Source: Prolixibacteraceae bacterium UBA6029 (GTDB lineage: Bacteria > Bacteroidota > Bacteroidia > Bacteroidales > Prolixibacteraceae). From it: a stretch of DNA of 33,797 nucleotides. A program made the translations under genes and the position numbers. The first letter of the stretch is position 1, and every line of letters begins with the position of its first letter. Location of the stretch: the NCBI GenBank assembly GCA_002429385.1, contig DIZL01000041.1, positions 23,153 through 56,949 on the forward strand. Reading direction: 5' to 3'. The notes under the pieces are model-generated. The model made no database searches and was not told the origin of the DNA. It saw only the letters and a program-made list of their open reading frames with translations. This document shows positions 23,580 through 33,423 of the stretch, piece by piece.

Positions 23580-25349
23580 ATGGAATTTACTAAAGAACAA
23601 TATGACATCATCCATTCAACCGGTAACATTAAAATTAACGCAGTTGCCGGTTCTGGTAAAACTACAACTGTAATAGAATATGCCAGGTCAAGACCTCCGA
23701 AAAGCAGGATATTATATTTAGCTTTCAACAAATCAGTAAAACTGGAAGCTACAAAAAAGTTTACCGAAAAAGGGATAACCAACGTAAAAGTTGAAACGGC
23801 ACACTCACTTGCCTATAAACATATTGTATATCTCAATAATTATAAAGTTAGACCGCAAGGCTACAAAACAAATGAAATTGCAGAACTTCTATACTTACAG
23901 GGAAATGAAGAAAAACAAACGAAATATATTATTGCAAATCATATAAACAAGTTCTTCACATATTATTGCAATAGCGACAAAGAAAAGTTTCAGGACTTAA
24001 ACTATCTGGATACCATTACAGACAATAAGGCAAAAGCTTTTGTCTCATCTTTTTACGACTATATTGTAAGTCATTCACAACTTTTATGGAATAAGATGGA
24101 CAAAGGTCAAATCGAGATTACACACGACTTCTACCTTAAAAAGTTTCAACTTTCAAACCCAAAACTTCTTTACAACTATATACTTTTTGACGAAGGACAA
24201 GACGCATCGTCGGCGATGCTTGATATTTTCATTAAGCAAAAGGCCACCAAGGTCATTGTTGGCGATACTAATCAACAGATTTACGGTTGGCGTTATGCTG
24301 TAAACTCACTTGAAAAAGCTGACTTTAAAACCTATCACCTTTCGACAAGTTTTCGGTTCAATCAAGACATTGCAGACCTTGCAATGGAAGTTCTCAAATT
24401 CAAGAGGCATATTGGAGATCATCAAACAATTTCAATAACCGGTAAAGGGAATTGTCAGGAAAATAAGACCAAAGCTGTTCTTGCAAGAACCAATCTTGGG
24501 CTGTTAATCAAAGCAATTGAATATGTGACCGAAAAGAAAAAAGTAAAACATATCTATTTTGAAGGGAACATCAGCTCCTATACATACGCAGACGAAGGAG
24601 CATCACTATATGATGTCCTAAATCTATACAACAACAGGCATTATTTGATAAAAGACAAACTAATCAAAGTAATGAAAGATCTGAATGAGTTGGAAGATTA
24701 TGTTGAAAAAACCGAAGATGCTCAGCTTGGAATGATGGTTGAAATTGTAAGAGAATATGGAAATAAAATTCCTGAATTAATCAGAGCCATTAAAGAAAAG
24801 CATGTCGTGAATAACGAAAAAGAAAAAGCTGAAATGATTTTCTCTACTGTTCACCGTTGTAAAGGAATGGAGTATGATGCAGTTCAACTGGTGAACGATT
24901 TCGTTACAGAGGAAAAGTTAGAGAAATTAAAAGACAACAAGAAAAAGGAAGAAATTAATTCAACAATAATGAATGAGGAGATAAACCTGCTTTATGTTGC
25001 GATATCCAGAACAAAGAATAGTATTTACATTCCGGAGTCGTTAATGCCTATGGATTTTCATTATTCTTCGAAGATTCATGTTATGAAAGTTGCTGGCAAA
25101 AAAGAAAAACAACATGAAGAACCGACCATTACAGCCAAAACAGACAATAAGGAAATCACAACAAAAAAGGCCTATACATTTGACGAAGTAAGAATAAAAC
25201 ACAAAGAAGCTTATAAGCCATGGACACCTGAACTTAATCATGAACTGACTGTGATGTATTTTGAAGGAGTAAAGCCGAGAGATATAGCAAAACATTTTGG
25301 GCGAACAGGTGGAGCAATACGATCAAGAATAAAAAAATTAGAACTTTAA
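23580..25349 (+). CDS. UvrD/Rep-like superfamily 1 helicase with C-terminal HTH-like tail
   Basis: I use ATG 23580 rather than the upstream TTG, giving 589 residues. SF1 helicase motifs appear in order: Walker A AVAGSGKTTT (21-30), motif Ia YLAFNKSVKLEA, motif II ILFDEGQDASSAM, motif III VGDTNQQIYGWR, motif IV STSFRFNQDIA, motif V FSTVHRCKGMEYDAVQL, and motif VI LLYVAISRTKN. The DEGQD box and GDTNQQIYGWR resemble the FBH1-like branch of UvrD helicases. The last ~45 residues (WTPELNHELTVMYFEGVKPR, then DIAKHFGRTGGAIRSRIKKL) look like a helix-turn-helix DNA-binding tail. It probably unwinds DNA in repair or removes recombinase filaments. It stands alone between the decayed insertion element and a hairpin cluster. 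Accessory or defence use is possible but not shown. Confidence 0.87.
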   Translation: MEFTKEQYDIIHSTGNIKINAVAGSGKTTTVIEYARSRPPKSRILYLAFNKSVKLEATKKFTEKGITNVKVETAHSLAYKHIVYLNNYKVRPQGYKTNEIAELLYLQGNEEKQTKYIIANHINKFFTYYCNSDKEKFQDLNYLDTITDNKAKAFVSSFYDYIVSHSQLLWNKMDKGQIEITHDFYLKKFQLSNPKLLYNYILFDEGQDASSAMLDIFIKQKATKVIVGDTNQQIYGWRYAVNSLEKADFKTYHLSTSFRFNQDIADLAMEVLKFKRHIGDHQTISITGKGNCQENKTKAVLARTNLGLLIKAIEYVTEKKKVKHIYFEGNISSYTYADEGASLYDVLNLYNNRHYLIKDKLIKVMKDLNELEDYVEKTEDAQLGMMVEIVREYGNKIPELIRAIKEKHVVNNEKEKAEMIFSTVHRCKGMEYDAVQLVNDFVTEEKLEKLKDNKKKEEINSTIMNEEINLLYVAISRTKNSIYIPESLMPMDFHYSSKIHVMKVAGKKEKQHEEPTITAKTDNKEITTKKAYTFDEVRIKHKEAYKPWTPELNHELTVMYFEGVKPRDIAKHFGRTGGAIRSRIKKLEL

Positions 25350-25372
25350 GAGACTGTTTAATATTCGTTTTC

Positions 25373-25688
25373 TTGTTCCGGCAGGAACAAAAGGTGGGTA
25401 GGATTAATGAAAATAAATGAGTCTTTTGTCCCATATGGGACAATACAATGTCTGTTTATTATACATTTCTACCGACATATTTTCCCTACGGGAAATTTTA
25501 CACATTTTCTAAGAATTCGACAGAAAAACAAACACTATTGTCTATTGCAGTTCATGATTAGACTTTGTTTAAATTTTTATTATAATATAGTACTCTATGG
25601 TAGAAATGACCTGAGTTATATGATTATCCCTGTTATCCGTCAGCGACCAATGCAGAATGTTTCCTTAGCATAAAGGCCACATTCTGCA
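25373..25688. repeat. Cluster of four palindromes between convergent genes
   Basis: The 406-bp gap between the helicase and the efflux pump holds four inverted repeats and no gene. They are TTGTTCC/GGAACAA (25373-25390), TTGTCCCATATGGGACAA (25426-25443, a perfect 18-bp palindrome), TTTCCC/GGGAAA (25481-25495), and TGCAGAATGT/ACATTCTGCA (25651-25660 with 25679-25688). Any of them could help end the two converging transcripts. The cluster also resembles REP-like repeats. Confidence 0.65.
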
Positions 25689-25755
25689 TCAGTAGGTTGA
25701 AATAGGGCGGATTATTCCAATCCTGTTTGTTGTCTTTTAGCAGTATTTCTTTCGG

Positions 25756-28700
25756 TCAGGCTCTTACCCTTTTCTTTGATTCGCGGATATGCAGGGCCTT
25801 GTGATAAATGATCGGGAAGACCAGCAGGGTAAAGATAGTGGCCGTTACCAGGCCGCCGATAATTACTATTGCCAATGGTTTCTGACTTTCAGATCCTATC
25901 CCGTGGCTCATGGCAGCGGGCAGAAGACCGATGGCGGCCATCATGGCGGTCATCACCACCGGACGCGTTCGAACGTTAACGGCATTGATGATGGCCTGGT
26001 TCAGATCGTCCATCGTCTTGGCCTGTTTGTGAAACTCAGAGATCAGGATAACCCCGTTCTGGACGCATATACCGAATAAGGCAATGAACCCCACCCCGGC
26101 AGAGATTCCAAAATTCATCCCGGTAATATGAAGCGCCAAAATACCTCCTATCATGGCAAAAGGAACATTGATCAAAACATAACCTGCATCTCTCACATTG
26201 TTGAACATGATAAAGAGCAGAATGAAAATCAATACCAGACTGATCGGGACTACCTGGGTTAAGCGTTTGCTGGCTCTTACCTGATTTTCAAATTCGCCGG
26301 TCCATCCGATCTGGTATCCGTTTGGCAGCTTCACATTGGCATTTACTTTTTTCTGTGCTTCAGCTATCGTGCTTCCCAAATCCCGATCGCGAACCGAAAA
26401 TTTGACTCCAATAAACCGTTTGGTGTTATCGCGGTAAATAAAGGCAGGTCCTGTGGCTTGTTTGATGGTAGCTATTTCACTTAAAGGAATGGTCCCTCCG
26501 GTGATGGTCGGGATCATGAGCATCATGATGTCGTTTTCGCCTTTCCTGAATTCTTTGTCGTAACGCACCCGAATGTCGAACTTTTTCTCGCCTTCATACT
26601 TCTGTGTGGCTGTTTTGCCGCCAATGGCCATTTCGATAACCGCCTGCGCTTCGGATTTGGTGACCCCGAAGATGGCCATTTTCTCTTCGTCCAACGTGAC
26701 GCTTATTTCAGGCTGACCAAGATTTCGTAAGATCCCCACATCTTTTATGCCCGGAACATTTTGAATTTGTTCGATTACCTTATTGGCATATCGGTCCAAT
26801 GAATCTAAATTGTCTCCAAACACTTTAACCGCATTTGCTGCCTTAAACCCGGCCACAGCTTCTTCCACGTTATCGGAAATCGGTTGCGAGTAATTAAAGG
26901 TAATTCCCTGATAGTTTTTCAATTTTTTGTCCATCTCTTCAACCAGTTCTTCCTGAGAGATATTGCGTGTCCATTCATTTTTTGGCTTCAGGGTTACCTG
27001 CATCTGAATCAGGTAAAAACCGTTTGGATCAGTTCCGTCATTACTGCGCCCGGTTTGAGACATTACACTGGTTACTTCGGGAAAACTGCCAACTTCTTTT
27101 CTTAAAATGCTACATATTTCCACTGTTTTGGGAAGCGAATAGCTCATGGGAAGTTTAGCGTCAACCCACAAGGCTCCTTCGTTTAACGGAGGCAAAAACT
27201 CGGTTCCAAGCCATTTCGTAGAGATCATAGTCAGGATAAAAAAGACCGATGCGATAATCAACGTTAGTTTTTTTCGGGCGAAAGTCCAGGCAAAAGCCTT
27301 TCCAACTAAATATTTAACATTTCGGGTAAAGAAATTGTCTTTTTCCCTGACGTTTTTATTCAGCAAAATTGAATTCAGAACAGGCACCAGTGTTAGGGTA
27401 AAAATCAACGCTCCAAGCAGCGCAAAACCAAGCGTCCAGGCCAATGGAGAGAACATCTTACCTTCCACTTTTTCGAATGAAAAGATGGGAAGTAAGGCTG
27501 ATATAATAATGAGTTTGGAGAAGAAAATGGCTTTTCCCATCTGAACGCCGGTATTTTTGATCAACCCCATTTTGGCCAGCTTGTTAAACTTTTCCATGCC
27601 CCTTTTCTTCGCCTCATGATCGAGGGCGACAAATACACCCTCAACCATAACAACTGCCCCGTCGATGATGATCCCAAAGTCAACGGCTCCCAAAGAAAGC
27701 AGATTGGCGCTCATTCCTTTCAATTGCAGCATCAGGAAAGCGAACAACAGCGATAATGGGATGATGATGGCAACAATAAAAGTAGTCCGCCAGTCGGCCA
27801 TAAACAAAAAGACAATAAAAGTAACCAGCAGAATACCTTCCAACAAGTTGTGCATCACAGTGTCGGTACAATACTTCATCAGGTTGTCACGGTCGTAGAT
27901 CGGTACCATTTTAACGTCTGCGGGAAGGATTGTGCTGTTCAGTTCTGCAATTTTATCCTTAATCCGGGCCAAAACTTCGCTCGGGTTTTCACCTTTGCGC
28001 ATGACGATGGTACCTTCTACCACGTCGTCATTTTTGTCTAGCCCAGCCTGTCCAACCCTTGGAGCGCTTGCTTCCCGGACGGTTGCCACATTTTTGACCA
28101 GAATCGGGTTTCCGTTAAAAATATCGACAATGGTGTTTTCAATATCCTTCTCGCTGTCAATCAATCCTAAACCTCTGACTACGTATGCCTGATCGTTTTT
28201 CTCGATAATATCTCCACCAACATTCAGGTTCGATTTGCTTACGGCATCGTATAATTTTAAAGGTGTCAGGTTGTATTGCTGCAACTTGACCGGATCGGCC
28301 GAGACTTCGTAGATTTTTTGTTGCCCGCCAAAGGCATTAATATCAGCAACTCCCGGCACGCGCCGTAATTCACGGTCGATGGTCCAGTTCTGAATGGTAA
28401 GCAAATCGCGGGTATCGCGGGTATCGCTTTTCAGGACATACCGGTATATCTCACCGGTTGGTCCATAAGGTGGCTGAACATCAGGTACAACGCCGTCAGG
28501 AAGACTTACGTTTCTTAATTGATTATTTACCTGTTGGCGCGCAAAGGAATCATCTACGCCATCGTTAAAAATGATTTTGATTGAACTTAGCCCAAACATG
28601 GTAATGCTGCGGACATTGGTTTTCCGCTGTACACTGTTCATGGCCACTTCAATCGGAGTGGTAACAAACCGTTCGACTTCTTCGGCGCTGCGGCCATCCC

Positions 28701-28866
28701 ACTGGGTGATGATGATGATCTGAGTATTGGTTACATCAGGAAACGCTTCGATGGGTATTTTAATGAAGCTGACCACACCTGCCACCACGATCAGACCCAC
28801 CCAAAAAAAGGTGAAGAACTTGTTTTTCAGGGAAAAACCGATAATATTTTTGATAAAGTTGTTCAT
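25756..28866 (-). CDS. CzcA/CusA-type heavy-metal RND efflux pump
   Basis: This 1036-residue inner-membrane proton/metal antiporter is of the HME-RND class, forming a tripartite pump with the adaptor and TolC-like genes upstream. Family landmarks are PIEAFPDVTNTQIII near the first membrane helix, and the membrane-helix motif DFGIIIDGAVVMVE with D396, D402 and E409, matching the spacing of the proton-relay residues of CzcA. Others are the second-half GWTGEFENQ region and late helices such as FGICVQNGVILISEF. The DFG..ID pattern is typical of pumps for divalent ions (Co, Zn, Cd, Ni), while monovalent Cu/Ag pumps usually differ here, so divalent metals are likelier (inference). Length is normal and the gene is intact, the last of the operon, 8 bases after the adaptor stop. 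Confidence 0.93.
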   Translation of the reverse strand: MNNFIKNIIGFSLKNKFFTFFWVGLIVVAGVVSFIKIPIEAFPDVTNTQIIIITQWDGRSAEEVERFVTTPIEVAMNSVQRKTNVRSITMFGLSSIKIIFNDGVDDSFARQQVNNQLRNVSLPDGVVPDVQPPYGPTGEIYRYVLKSDTRDTRDLLTIQNWTIDRELRRVPGVADINAFGGQQKIYEVSADPVKLQQYNLTPLKLYDAVSKSNLNVGGDIIEKNDQAYVVRGLGLIDSEKDIENTIVDIFNGNPILVKNVATVREASAPRVGQAGLDKNDDVVEGTIVMRKGENPSEVLARIKDKIAELNSTILPADVKMVPIYDRDNLMKYCTDTVMHNLLEGILLVTFIVFLFMADWRTTFIVAIIIPLSLLFAFLMLQLKGMSANLLSLGAVDFGIIIDGAVVMVEGVFVALDHEAKKRGMEKFNKLAKMGLIKNTGVQMGKAIFFSKLIIISALLPIFSFEKVEGKMFSPLAWTLGFALLGALIFTLTLVPVLNSILLNKNVREKDNFFTRNVKYLVGKAFAWTFARKKLTLIIASVFFILTMISTKWLGTEFLPPLNEGALWVDAKLPMSYSLPKTVEICSILRKEVGSFPEVTSVMSQTGRSNDGTDPNGFYLIQMQVTLKPKNEWTRNISQEELVEEMDKKLKNYQGITFNYSQPISDNVEEAVAGFKAANAVKVFGDNLDSLDRYANKVIEQIQNVPGIKDVGILRNLGQPEISVTLDEEKMAIFGVTKSEAQAVIEMAIGGKTATQKYEGEKKFDIRVRYDKEFRKGENDIMMLMIPTITGGTIPLSEIATIKQATGPAFIYRDNTKRFIGVKFSVRDRDLGSTIAEAQKKVNANVKLPNGYQIGWTGEFENQVRASKRLTQVVPISLVLIFILLFIMFNNVRDAGYVLINVPFAMIGGILALHITGMNFGISAGVGFIALFGICVQNGVILISEFHKQAKTMDDLNQAIINAVNVRTRPVVMTAMMAAIGLLPAAMSHGIGSESQKPLAIVIIGGLVTATIFTLLVFPIIYHKALHIRESKKRVRA

Positions 28867-28874
28867 CGCTTATC

Positions 28875-29969
28875 TTAATCGTTTAAAGCATCGTAAATCA
28901 ATAATCCGTTTTCAGAAATAACGGTTTCATTCTCGGCAAGTCCGGATTTCACATAAGTTATTCCGTCTAATTGCCTGTACACGTCCACCTTCCGGGTTTC
29001 AATGTGGTTTTTGTCTTTATACACCATCACCCAGAATTTACTCTTATCAAAAATGATCGCTGATGAAGGAACAGAGGCCATTTTTTTATTTTCAGAATAA
29101 TCGACAGCAACGGTACAATTCATTTCCGGCTTCAGCTTTAGATCGTCATTTGGAACCCGTATCCTTGCTTTCATGGATTTGGTATCGGGGTCAATCACAT
29201 TGAATATTTTATCGATTTTACCCTGATAAACCACATCAGGAAAGGCAAAGGTTTTTACCTTGGCATCATAACCTACCTGGATTTGTGCAATTTCGTCTTC
29301 GGTCACATTGGCCAGCACCCAAACTTCCTGAATGTCAGCAATCGAGAAAAGTGGTTCCGAAATATTGTCAGGTAACTGCTCGTTTTGATTGATCTTTTTG
29401 GTGATCACAAATCCGCTGATTGGTGCGGTTACATTGTAGATTGAACCTCCTTTTAAGTGGTAAATGCTGTATATTTCATTAATCCGGCCCAATTCGGTTT
29501 TGGCTTTTTCAACTTCCTTTTCAGCAGCAATAACTTCCTTTTCTGAATTCAATTTTCCGGCAAACATATCCTGGGCCACCTGAAGGTCTTTTTCTGCAAT
29601 GGCCAGTTCGCTTTGAGCATCCGATTTTTCTTTCTGAAAGGATGCAACTTCACGGCTCTGAATGCTTGCCAGAACCTGCCCCTGTTTCACGTAGTCGCCT
29701 AATTCTATATTGATCGATTTCACAACTCCGGTAACGATCGGGTAAACCTGCGCAGTTTTATTGTTGTCGGTAGCGATTTTTCCAAACAGTTTGATCTCGT
29801 TTTTCACCTCGTCGAACTGAACTTTCTGAAACTTGCAACGGGCCATCATGGTGTCGCTCATCGAAAAAGCCGTTTCTGTTTTCTCGCTTTTTTTAATGTT
29901 GCATCCGGTATTCAGGAAGATAAATCCCAGTAAAAAAAGACCGATTGGTAATAATTTCTTCATTTTCAT
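28875..29969 (-). CDS. Periplasmic adaptor (membrane fusion) lipoprotein of the metal efflux pump
   Basis: This 364-residue CzcB/CusB-like adaptor starts with a lipoprotein signal (LLPIGLFLLGFIFLNTGC, lipidation at about C23). The lipoyl half-motifs (VYPIVTGVVKSINIELGDYV and APISGFVITKKINQNEQL) flank a coiled-coil hairpin at ~115-165. These are followed by a beta-barrel part (VWVLANVTEDEIAQIQVG) and a membrane-proximal end (YVKSGLAENETVISENGLLI). It links the RND pump to the outer-membrane channel and may hand metal to the pump. No extra metal-binding domain or His-rich tail is seen. It lies between the TolC-like gene (36 bases) and the pump gene (8 bases). Confidence 0.92.
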   Translation of the reverse strand: MKMKKLLPIGLFLLGFIFLNTGCNIKKSEKTETAFSMSDTMMARCKFQKVQFDEVKNEIKLFGKIATDNNKTAQVYPIVTGVVKSINIELGDYVKQGQVLASIQSREVASFQKEKSDAQSELAIAEKDLQVAQDMFAGKLNSEKEVIAAEKEVEKAKTELGRINEIYSIYHLKGGSIYNVTAPISGFVITKKINQNEQLPDNISEPLFSIADIQEVWVLANVTEDEIAQIQVGYDAKVKTFAFPDVVYQGKIDKIFNVIDPDTKSMKARIRVPNDDLKLKPEMNCTVAVDYSENKKMASVPSSAIIFDKSKFWVMVYKDKNHIETRKVDVYRQLDGITYVKSGLAENETVISENGLLIYDALND

Positions 29970-30005
29970 TCTATCTGATATTTTAATTAACAGGCTGATA
30001 TTTAA

Positions 30006-31259
30006 TTAGTACAAATCTTTTCCGATTAACATGTTCAATTGTTCGCCCGATAAAACAAGTTGGGACTTCACTTTCGACAGTTCGGAAAGAGCATCATTGT
30101 ATGCTTCAAAAAAGTCGACAAATTCAATAATGGAAACATTCCGTTTCTGGAAGTTTTCCGTCATCCCTTTGATGGTAATTTCGAAATCCTGGTTATAAAG
30201 CTTTGAAGCTTTCTGATATTCGGCAACCGTCTGGTTATAAAACGAATAATTGTTTTGCAGGCTGGTCATGATTTCCATATTCATTGCTTTCATCTTATAG
30301 TCTGTTTCGTTCAGACGGAACTGGCTGGACTTGATATTTCCCTGGTTGCGGTTGAAAAAGGGCAGGGATATGTTAAAACCTGCATTGAACTCATGGGTAA
30401 AAGCCGAACCGTTTTGGTCGTAAGAAGTAAAAACACCAACATCGGGAATGGCAAGTTTTTTCTGATATTTCAGGTTTTGCTGTACCTGTATTTTTTCCTG
30501 TTCTGCAATCAGCAATTCAGGATGGTTAGCTAATGCTTCCAGCTTTAGTTCATCGAAGCTGATGTTTTTGATGTATTTTGAGATTTCACTTTCGGAAAAT
30601 AGAAATTCAACAGGAGAATTGACCTGCAGAATGGTTTGCACATTGGCAAGTGATTCATAATTCTGATGCAATAATTCAGACCTGTCGTTGCTTAATTTCA
30701 GATAGGCGCCTTTTAAGCGGACCAGTTCTTTCAGTGGGATGTTGCCTTTATCGGTCTGAACCTGGTATGAAGTAAGAATTGTATCCAGTAACATTAATTG
30801 TTTATTGTAGGTATCCAGCAGAATTTTCTGTTGTCCAAGAGCAAACAGGTCGCTGTGAAGCTGGAACTTGAGCTGACGGACCAGTTGTTGGAATTCGAGT
30901 TCTGCCATTTTCACATCACTTTTTGCCATTTCAATCTCGGATTTCCTTTTTCCGCCCAGTCGGATCAATTCATCGAGCTGAAAAGCTTTTTCACCTGTAG
31001 GTCCAATTTGGAAAAGCTTTTTATTTGTGGTGTCATAAACATGTAAACTTGTGCTCAATATAGGGTTTTGGAATAGTCTTGCTTGAATAACCAAGGCTTT
31101 TTGGGCTTCAATGTTCATTGAAGAAGCCAGCAAATTATAATTGTTCGCCTGGAATAAACTGTCGGCCTGCTGAAGATTGATTTTAATTACATCTGAGGCT
31201 TTAATTGTGCCAAAGGAGATAATGGCTAATATAATCAGGTAAATTTTTTTTGGGTTCAT
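30006..31259 (-). CDS. TolC-family outer-membrane efflux protein (CzcC-like)
   Basis: This 417-residue protein starts with a signal peptide (KIYLIILAIISFGTIKAS). Two OEP repeats form the body, with long alpha-helical heptad stretches (ALVIQARLFQNPILSTSL, EIEMAKSDVKMAELEFQQLV, then LLIAEQEKIQVQQNLKYQKK and FNISLPFFNRNQGNIKSSQF). The FNISLPFFNRNQG motif at the start of the second repeat is typical of CzcC-like channels. It forms the outer-membrane duct of the tripartite pump. It is the first structural gene after the two-component genes, from which it is separated by 84 bases carrying a candidate operator. Confidence 0.9.
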   Translation of the reverse strand: MNPKKIYLIILAIISFGTIKASDVIKINLQQADSLFQANNYNLLASSMNIEAQKALVIQARLFQNPILSTSLHVYDTTNKKLFQIGPTGEKAFQLDELIRLGGKRKSEIEMAKSDVKMAELEFQQLVRQLKFQLHSDLFALGQQKILLDTYNKQLMLLDTILTSYQVQTDKGNIPLKELVRLKGAYLKLSNDRSELLHQNYESLANVQTILQVNSPVEFLFSESEISKYIKNISFDELKLEALANHPELLIAEQEKIQVQQNLKYQKKLAIPDVGVFTSYDQNGSAFTHEFNAGFNISLPFFNRNQGNIKSSQFRLNETDYKMKAMNMEIMTSLQNNYSFYNQTVAEYQKASKLYNQDFEITIKGMTENFQKRNVSIIEFVDFFEAYNDALSELSKVKSQLVLSGEQLNMLIGKDLY

Positions 31260-31307
31260 GTATCTGTTTTTGAGGGTGATAAATACAGATGCAAAAAAAG
31301 GAAAATG

Positions 31308-31328
31308 AACCTTAAAGAAACCTTAAAG
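31308..31328 (-). promoter_or_regulatory. Candidate response-regulator operator: two 10-bp direct repeats
   Basis: AACCTTAAAG occurs at 31308-31317 and 31319-31328 (CTTTAAGGTT on the minus strand) with 11-bp spacing. It lies about 50 bases upstream of the TolC-like start. OmpR-type regulators bind direct repeats about one helical turn apart, so this is the best candidate site for the regulator encoded upstream. Confidence 0.55.
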
Positions 31329-31343
31329 CAGATAAAATTTAGC

Positions 31344-32711
31344 TTAAGCTGCCGTGGTTGGCAGCGAAATGGTAAAGATATTGGTATCGTTGTTCCTTGA
31401 GGAATATGAAACATTTCCTCCATGAATTGTCATTATTTTTTGAACAAACACTAATCCAAGGCCGAAGCCCTTTTTCCCTATGCTACTTTCGCCCCTGAAA
31501 AAGTGTTGGAATAGATACTGATTTTCAGCTTCACTGATAACAGTGCCTTTGTTTTCAAACCCAATCATCAGCTGATTTTCCTCATTGGAAAGAATAATCT
31601 TCGCCTTGTTTGTGTTGCTGTACTGTGCACAATTTACCATCAGGTTTGAAAGGACTGCTTTGAGTAACCGCACATTAGCAGGGACCATCAGGTTGTTTTC
31701 ATCGTCAGTATCCGAATATTCGACAGCAAACTGGAAATCAGGATAGATCGAACTGATCTCGCCGGCCACGTCGAAGATCAGTTCATCGATACGAACACTT
31801 TCCTTCACCATGGAAAGATCGGATTCAGCTTTGGCAATTTCGAGCAGCGAATTAATGATCTCACTCAGGCTTTTGGTGTCTTCCTTTTGAATTTGAATCC
31901 ATGCCTGGATGTTATGCAGATCGGTTTCCTTTTCTATCCGTTCAAAATTGGAAACCAGGATGGCTACAGGCGTTTTCAGTTCGTGCGATATATGCTGAAT
32001 GGCATGCTTCTGAAACGAGAAGACCTCATTCATCCGCTTCATTAGTTTATTAAACTGACGGGCAAGAACGGCAATCTCGTCCTTCGAATCTTTAAACTCA
32101 ATGGGGGTGTATGCGGCGTTGAAATTGTAATTATTTATTTTCCGTGTGATGTTCACGATGGGTTGGGTCAGCTTCCGCGACAGGTAAAAGGATACCAAAA
32201 TGATGATAACTGAGATGCCTATGAAAGTAGAGATCAAAATATCGCGGAGGTAATTTAATTTCAAATATCCGAAAGTATCGTAGGCTTTACTGATTCCAAA
32301 ATAGGAATTGTCCCGATTGGTCATTGACATGCCCACCACATCATAAAGACCGTCTTTCTGTTCGATCCAGGTCTTTTTCTCTGAAAGCTGATTCAGGATA
32401 TCCCCCGGAAACGGGATAGGGGTATCGTCGATTGAAGTATAAATCAGTTGCTTGTTCTGATCAAAGATCAGCAGTTTTTCGTTATACAGATCGTTGATGG
32501 TAAGCCTGTTGAGTGACTGTACTATTTTCTCGTCAATCTTTTTCACCTCGGTCAATACTCTCAGGGTACTGGTGATCCGTTCTTTCTGCCGTTGAAGAAA
32601 CTCCTCTTCGCGGTAGGCTGAAAACTGGGCGAAAATAAACAGGAATGCCGCACCAATCAGGATAATGGTCACGAGAGAAAATGCGAACAATATTTTTTGC
32701 CTGATGCTCAT
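31344..32711 (-). CDS. Sensor histidine kinase of the metal efflux operon
   Basis: This 455-residue membrane kinase has TM1 at ~8-30, a periplasmic sensor of about 125 residues, TM2 at ~158-177 and a HAMP linker (LSRKLTQPIVNITRKINNYN). HisKA follows with the phosphoacceptor H243 in QHISHELKTPVAI, and a HATPase_c domain with the N box (LSNLMVNCAQYSN) and G box (KKGFGLGLVFVQKIM). The sensor part has no obvious His/Cys/Met metal cluster, so the signal cannot be named. By context it should sense periplasmic metal stress and phosphorylate the partner regulator. Its start overlaps the regulator's stop by 4 bases, so the two are translationally coupled. Confidence 0.92.
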   Translation of the reverse strand: MSIRQKILFAFSLVTIILIGAAFLFIFAQFSAYREEEFLQRQKERITSTLRVLTEVKKIDEKIVQSLNRLTINDLYNEKLLIFDQNKQLIYTSIDDTPIPFPGDILNQLSEKKTWIEQKDGLYDVVGMSMTNRDNSYFGISKAYDTFGYLKLNYLRDILISTFIGISVIIILVSFYLSRKLTQPIVNITRKINNYNFNAAYTPIEFKDSKDEIAVLARQFNKLMKRMNEVFSFQKHAIQHISHELKTPVAILVSNFERIEKETDLHNIQAWIQIQKEDTKSLSEIINSLLEIAKAESDLSMVKESVRIDELIFDVAGEISSIYPDFQFAVEYSDTDDENNLMVPANVRLLKAVLSNLMVNCAQYSNTNKAKIILSNEENQLMIGFENKGTVISEAENQYLFQHFFRGESSIGKKGFGLGLVFVQKIMTIHGGNVSYSSRNNDTNIFTISLPTTAA

Positions 32712-33397
32712 GATGCTTCAAAATAATAACCGTATCCAACCTTGGTCTTAATGGATTGTTTTCCGAAAGGTTTATCAACCTTATTGCGCAGGAAATTGAT
32801 ATACACCTCGATGGTGTTGGTATTTGCATCCACCGTGTGCCCCCAGATTTCGTTTACCAGATCGGTCTTTGAAACCAGTTCGCCTTTACATTCAATCAGT
32901 TTCAGCAGAATCTGGTACTCGCGTGGAGTAAGGGCAATTTCAATACCTTGCCTGACCACCTTTTTGAATGATGGATAAATGATGATATCATCGGCTACGA
33001 TCGTTGTATTCTCTGCCCGGGGAGAGGTATTCAACTCGCTCCGTTTGATCAGGGAATTCACCCGTAAAAGCAATTCGCGCATATAGAACGGCTTGGTCAG
33101 GTAATCGTCAGTTCCGCAACTGAACCCCTGGATTTTATCTTCCAGTTCGCTGAAGGCGGTGAGCATCAATACCGGCGTGGTTTGATTGTAAATGCGGAAG
33201 TCGCGGCAAACATCATAACCGTTTTTGCCCGGCAGATTAATGTCGAGAATGACGCAATCGAAAGATTCCTTTTTCAGCAGTTTACCTGCCAGCAATCCAT
33301 CAAATACAGTCTCCACCTGCATTTGTTCTTCGGTAAGCGCCTCCCTGATGTTTCGGTTCAGAGTCGGATCGTCCTCGATGAGTAATATATTTTTCAA
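32708..33397 (-). CDS. OmpR/PhoB-family response regulator of the metal efflux operon
   Basis: The open frame extends upstream to 33523, but its first 42 residues are translated nonamer repeat and native-looking sequence starts at MKNILLIEDDP. I therefore choose the TTG at 33397-33395, giving 229 residues. The receiver domain has the acidic pocket E8/D9, phospho-acceptor D52 (VILDINLPG), T80 and K102 (LTKPF). The C-terminal winged helix reads LTPREYQILLKLIECKGELV and IEVYINFLRNKVD. It should activate the efflux genes when phosphorylated by the coupled kinase; two direct repeats at 31308-31328 are the likely target. A -7 box 26 bases upstream of the TTG supports this start. Confidence 0.9.
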   Translation of the reverse strand: MKNILLIEDDPTLNRNIREALTEEQMQVETVFDGLLAGKLLKKESFDCVILDINLPGKNGYDVCRDFRIYNQTTPVLMLTAFSELEDKIQGFSCGTDDYLTKPFYMRELLLRVNSLIKRSELNTSPRAENTTIVADDIIIYPSFKKVVRQGIEIALTPREYQILLKLIECKGELVSKTDLVNEIWGHTVDANTNTIEVYINFLRNKVDKPFGKQSIKTKVGYGYYFEAS

Positions 33398-33423
33398 TGC
33401 CTTGTATCTTTCAGATTGTACAA

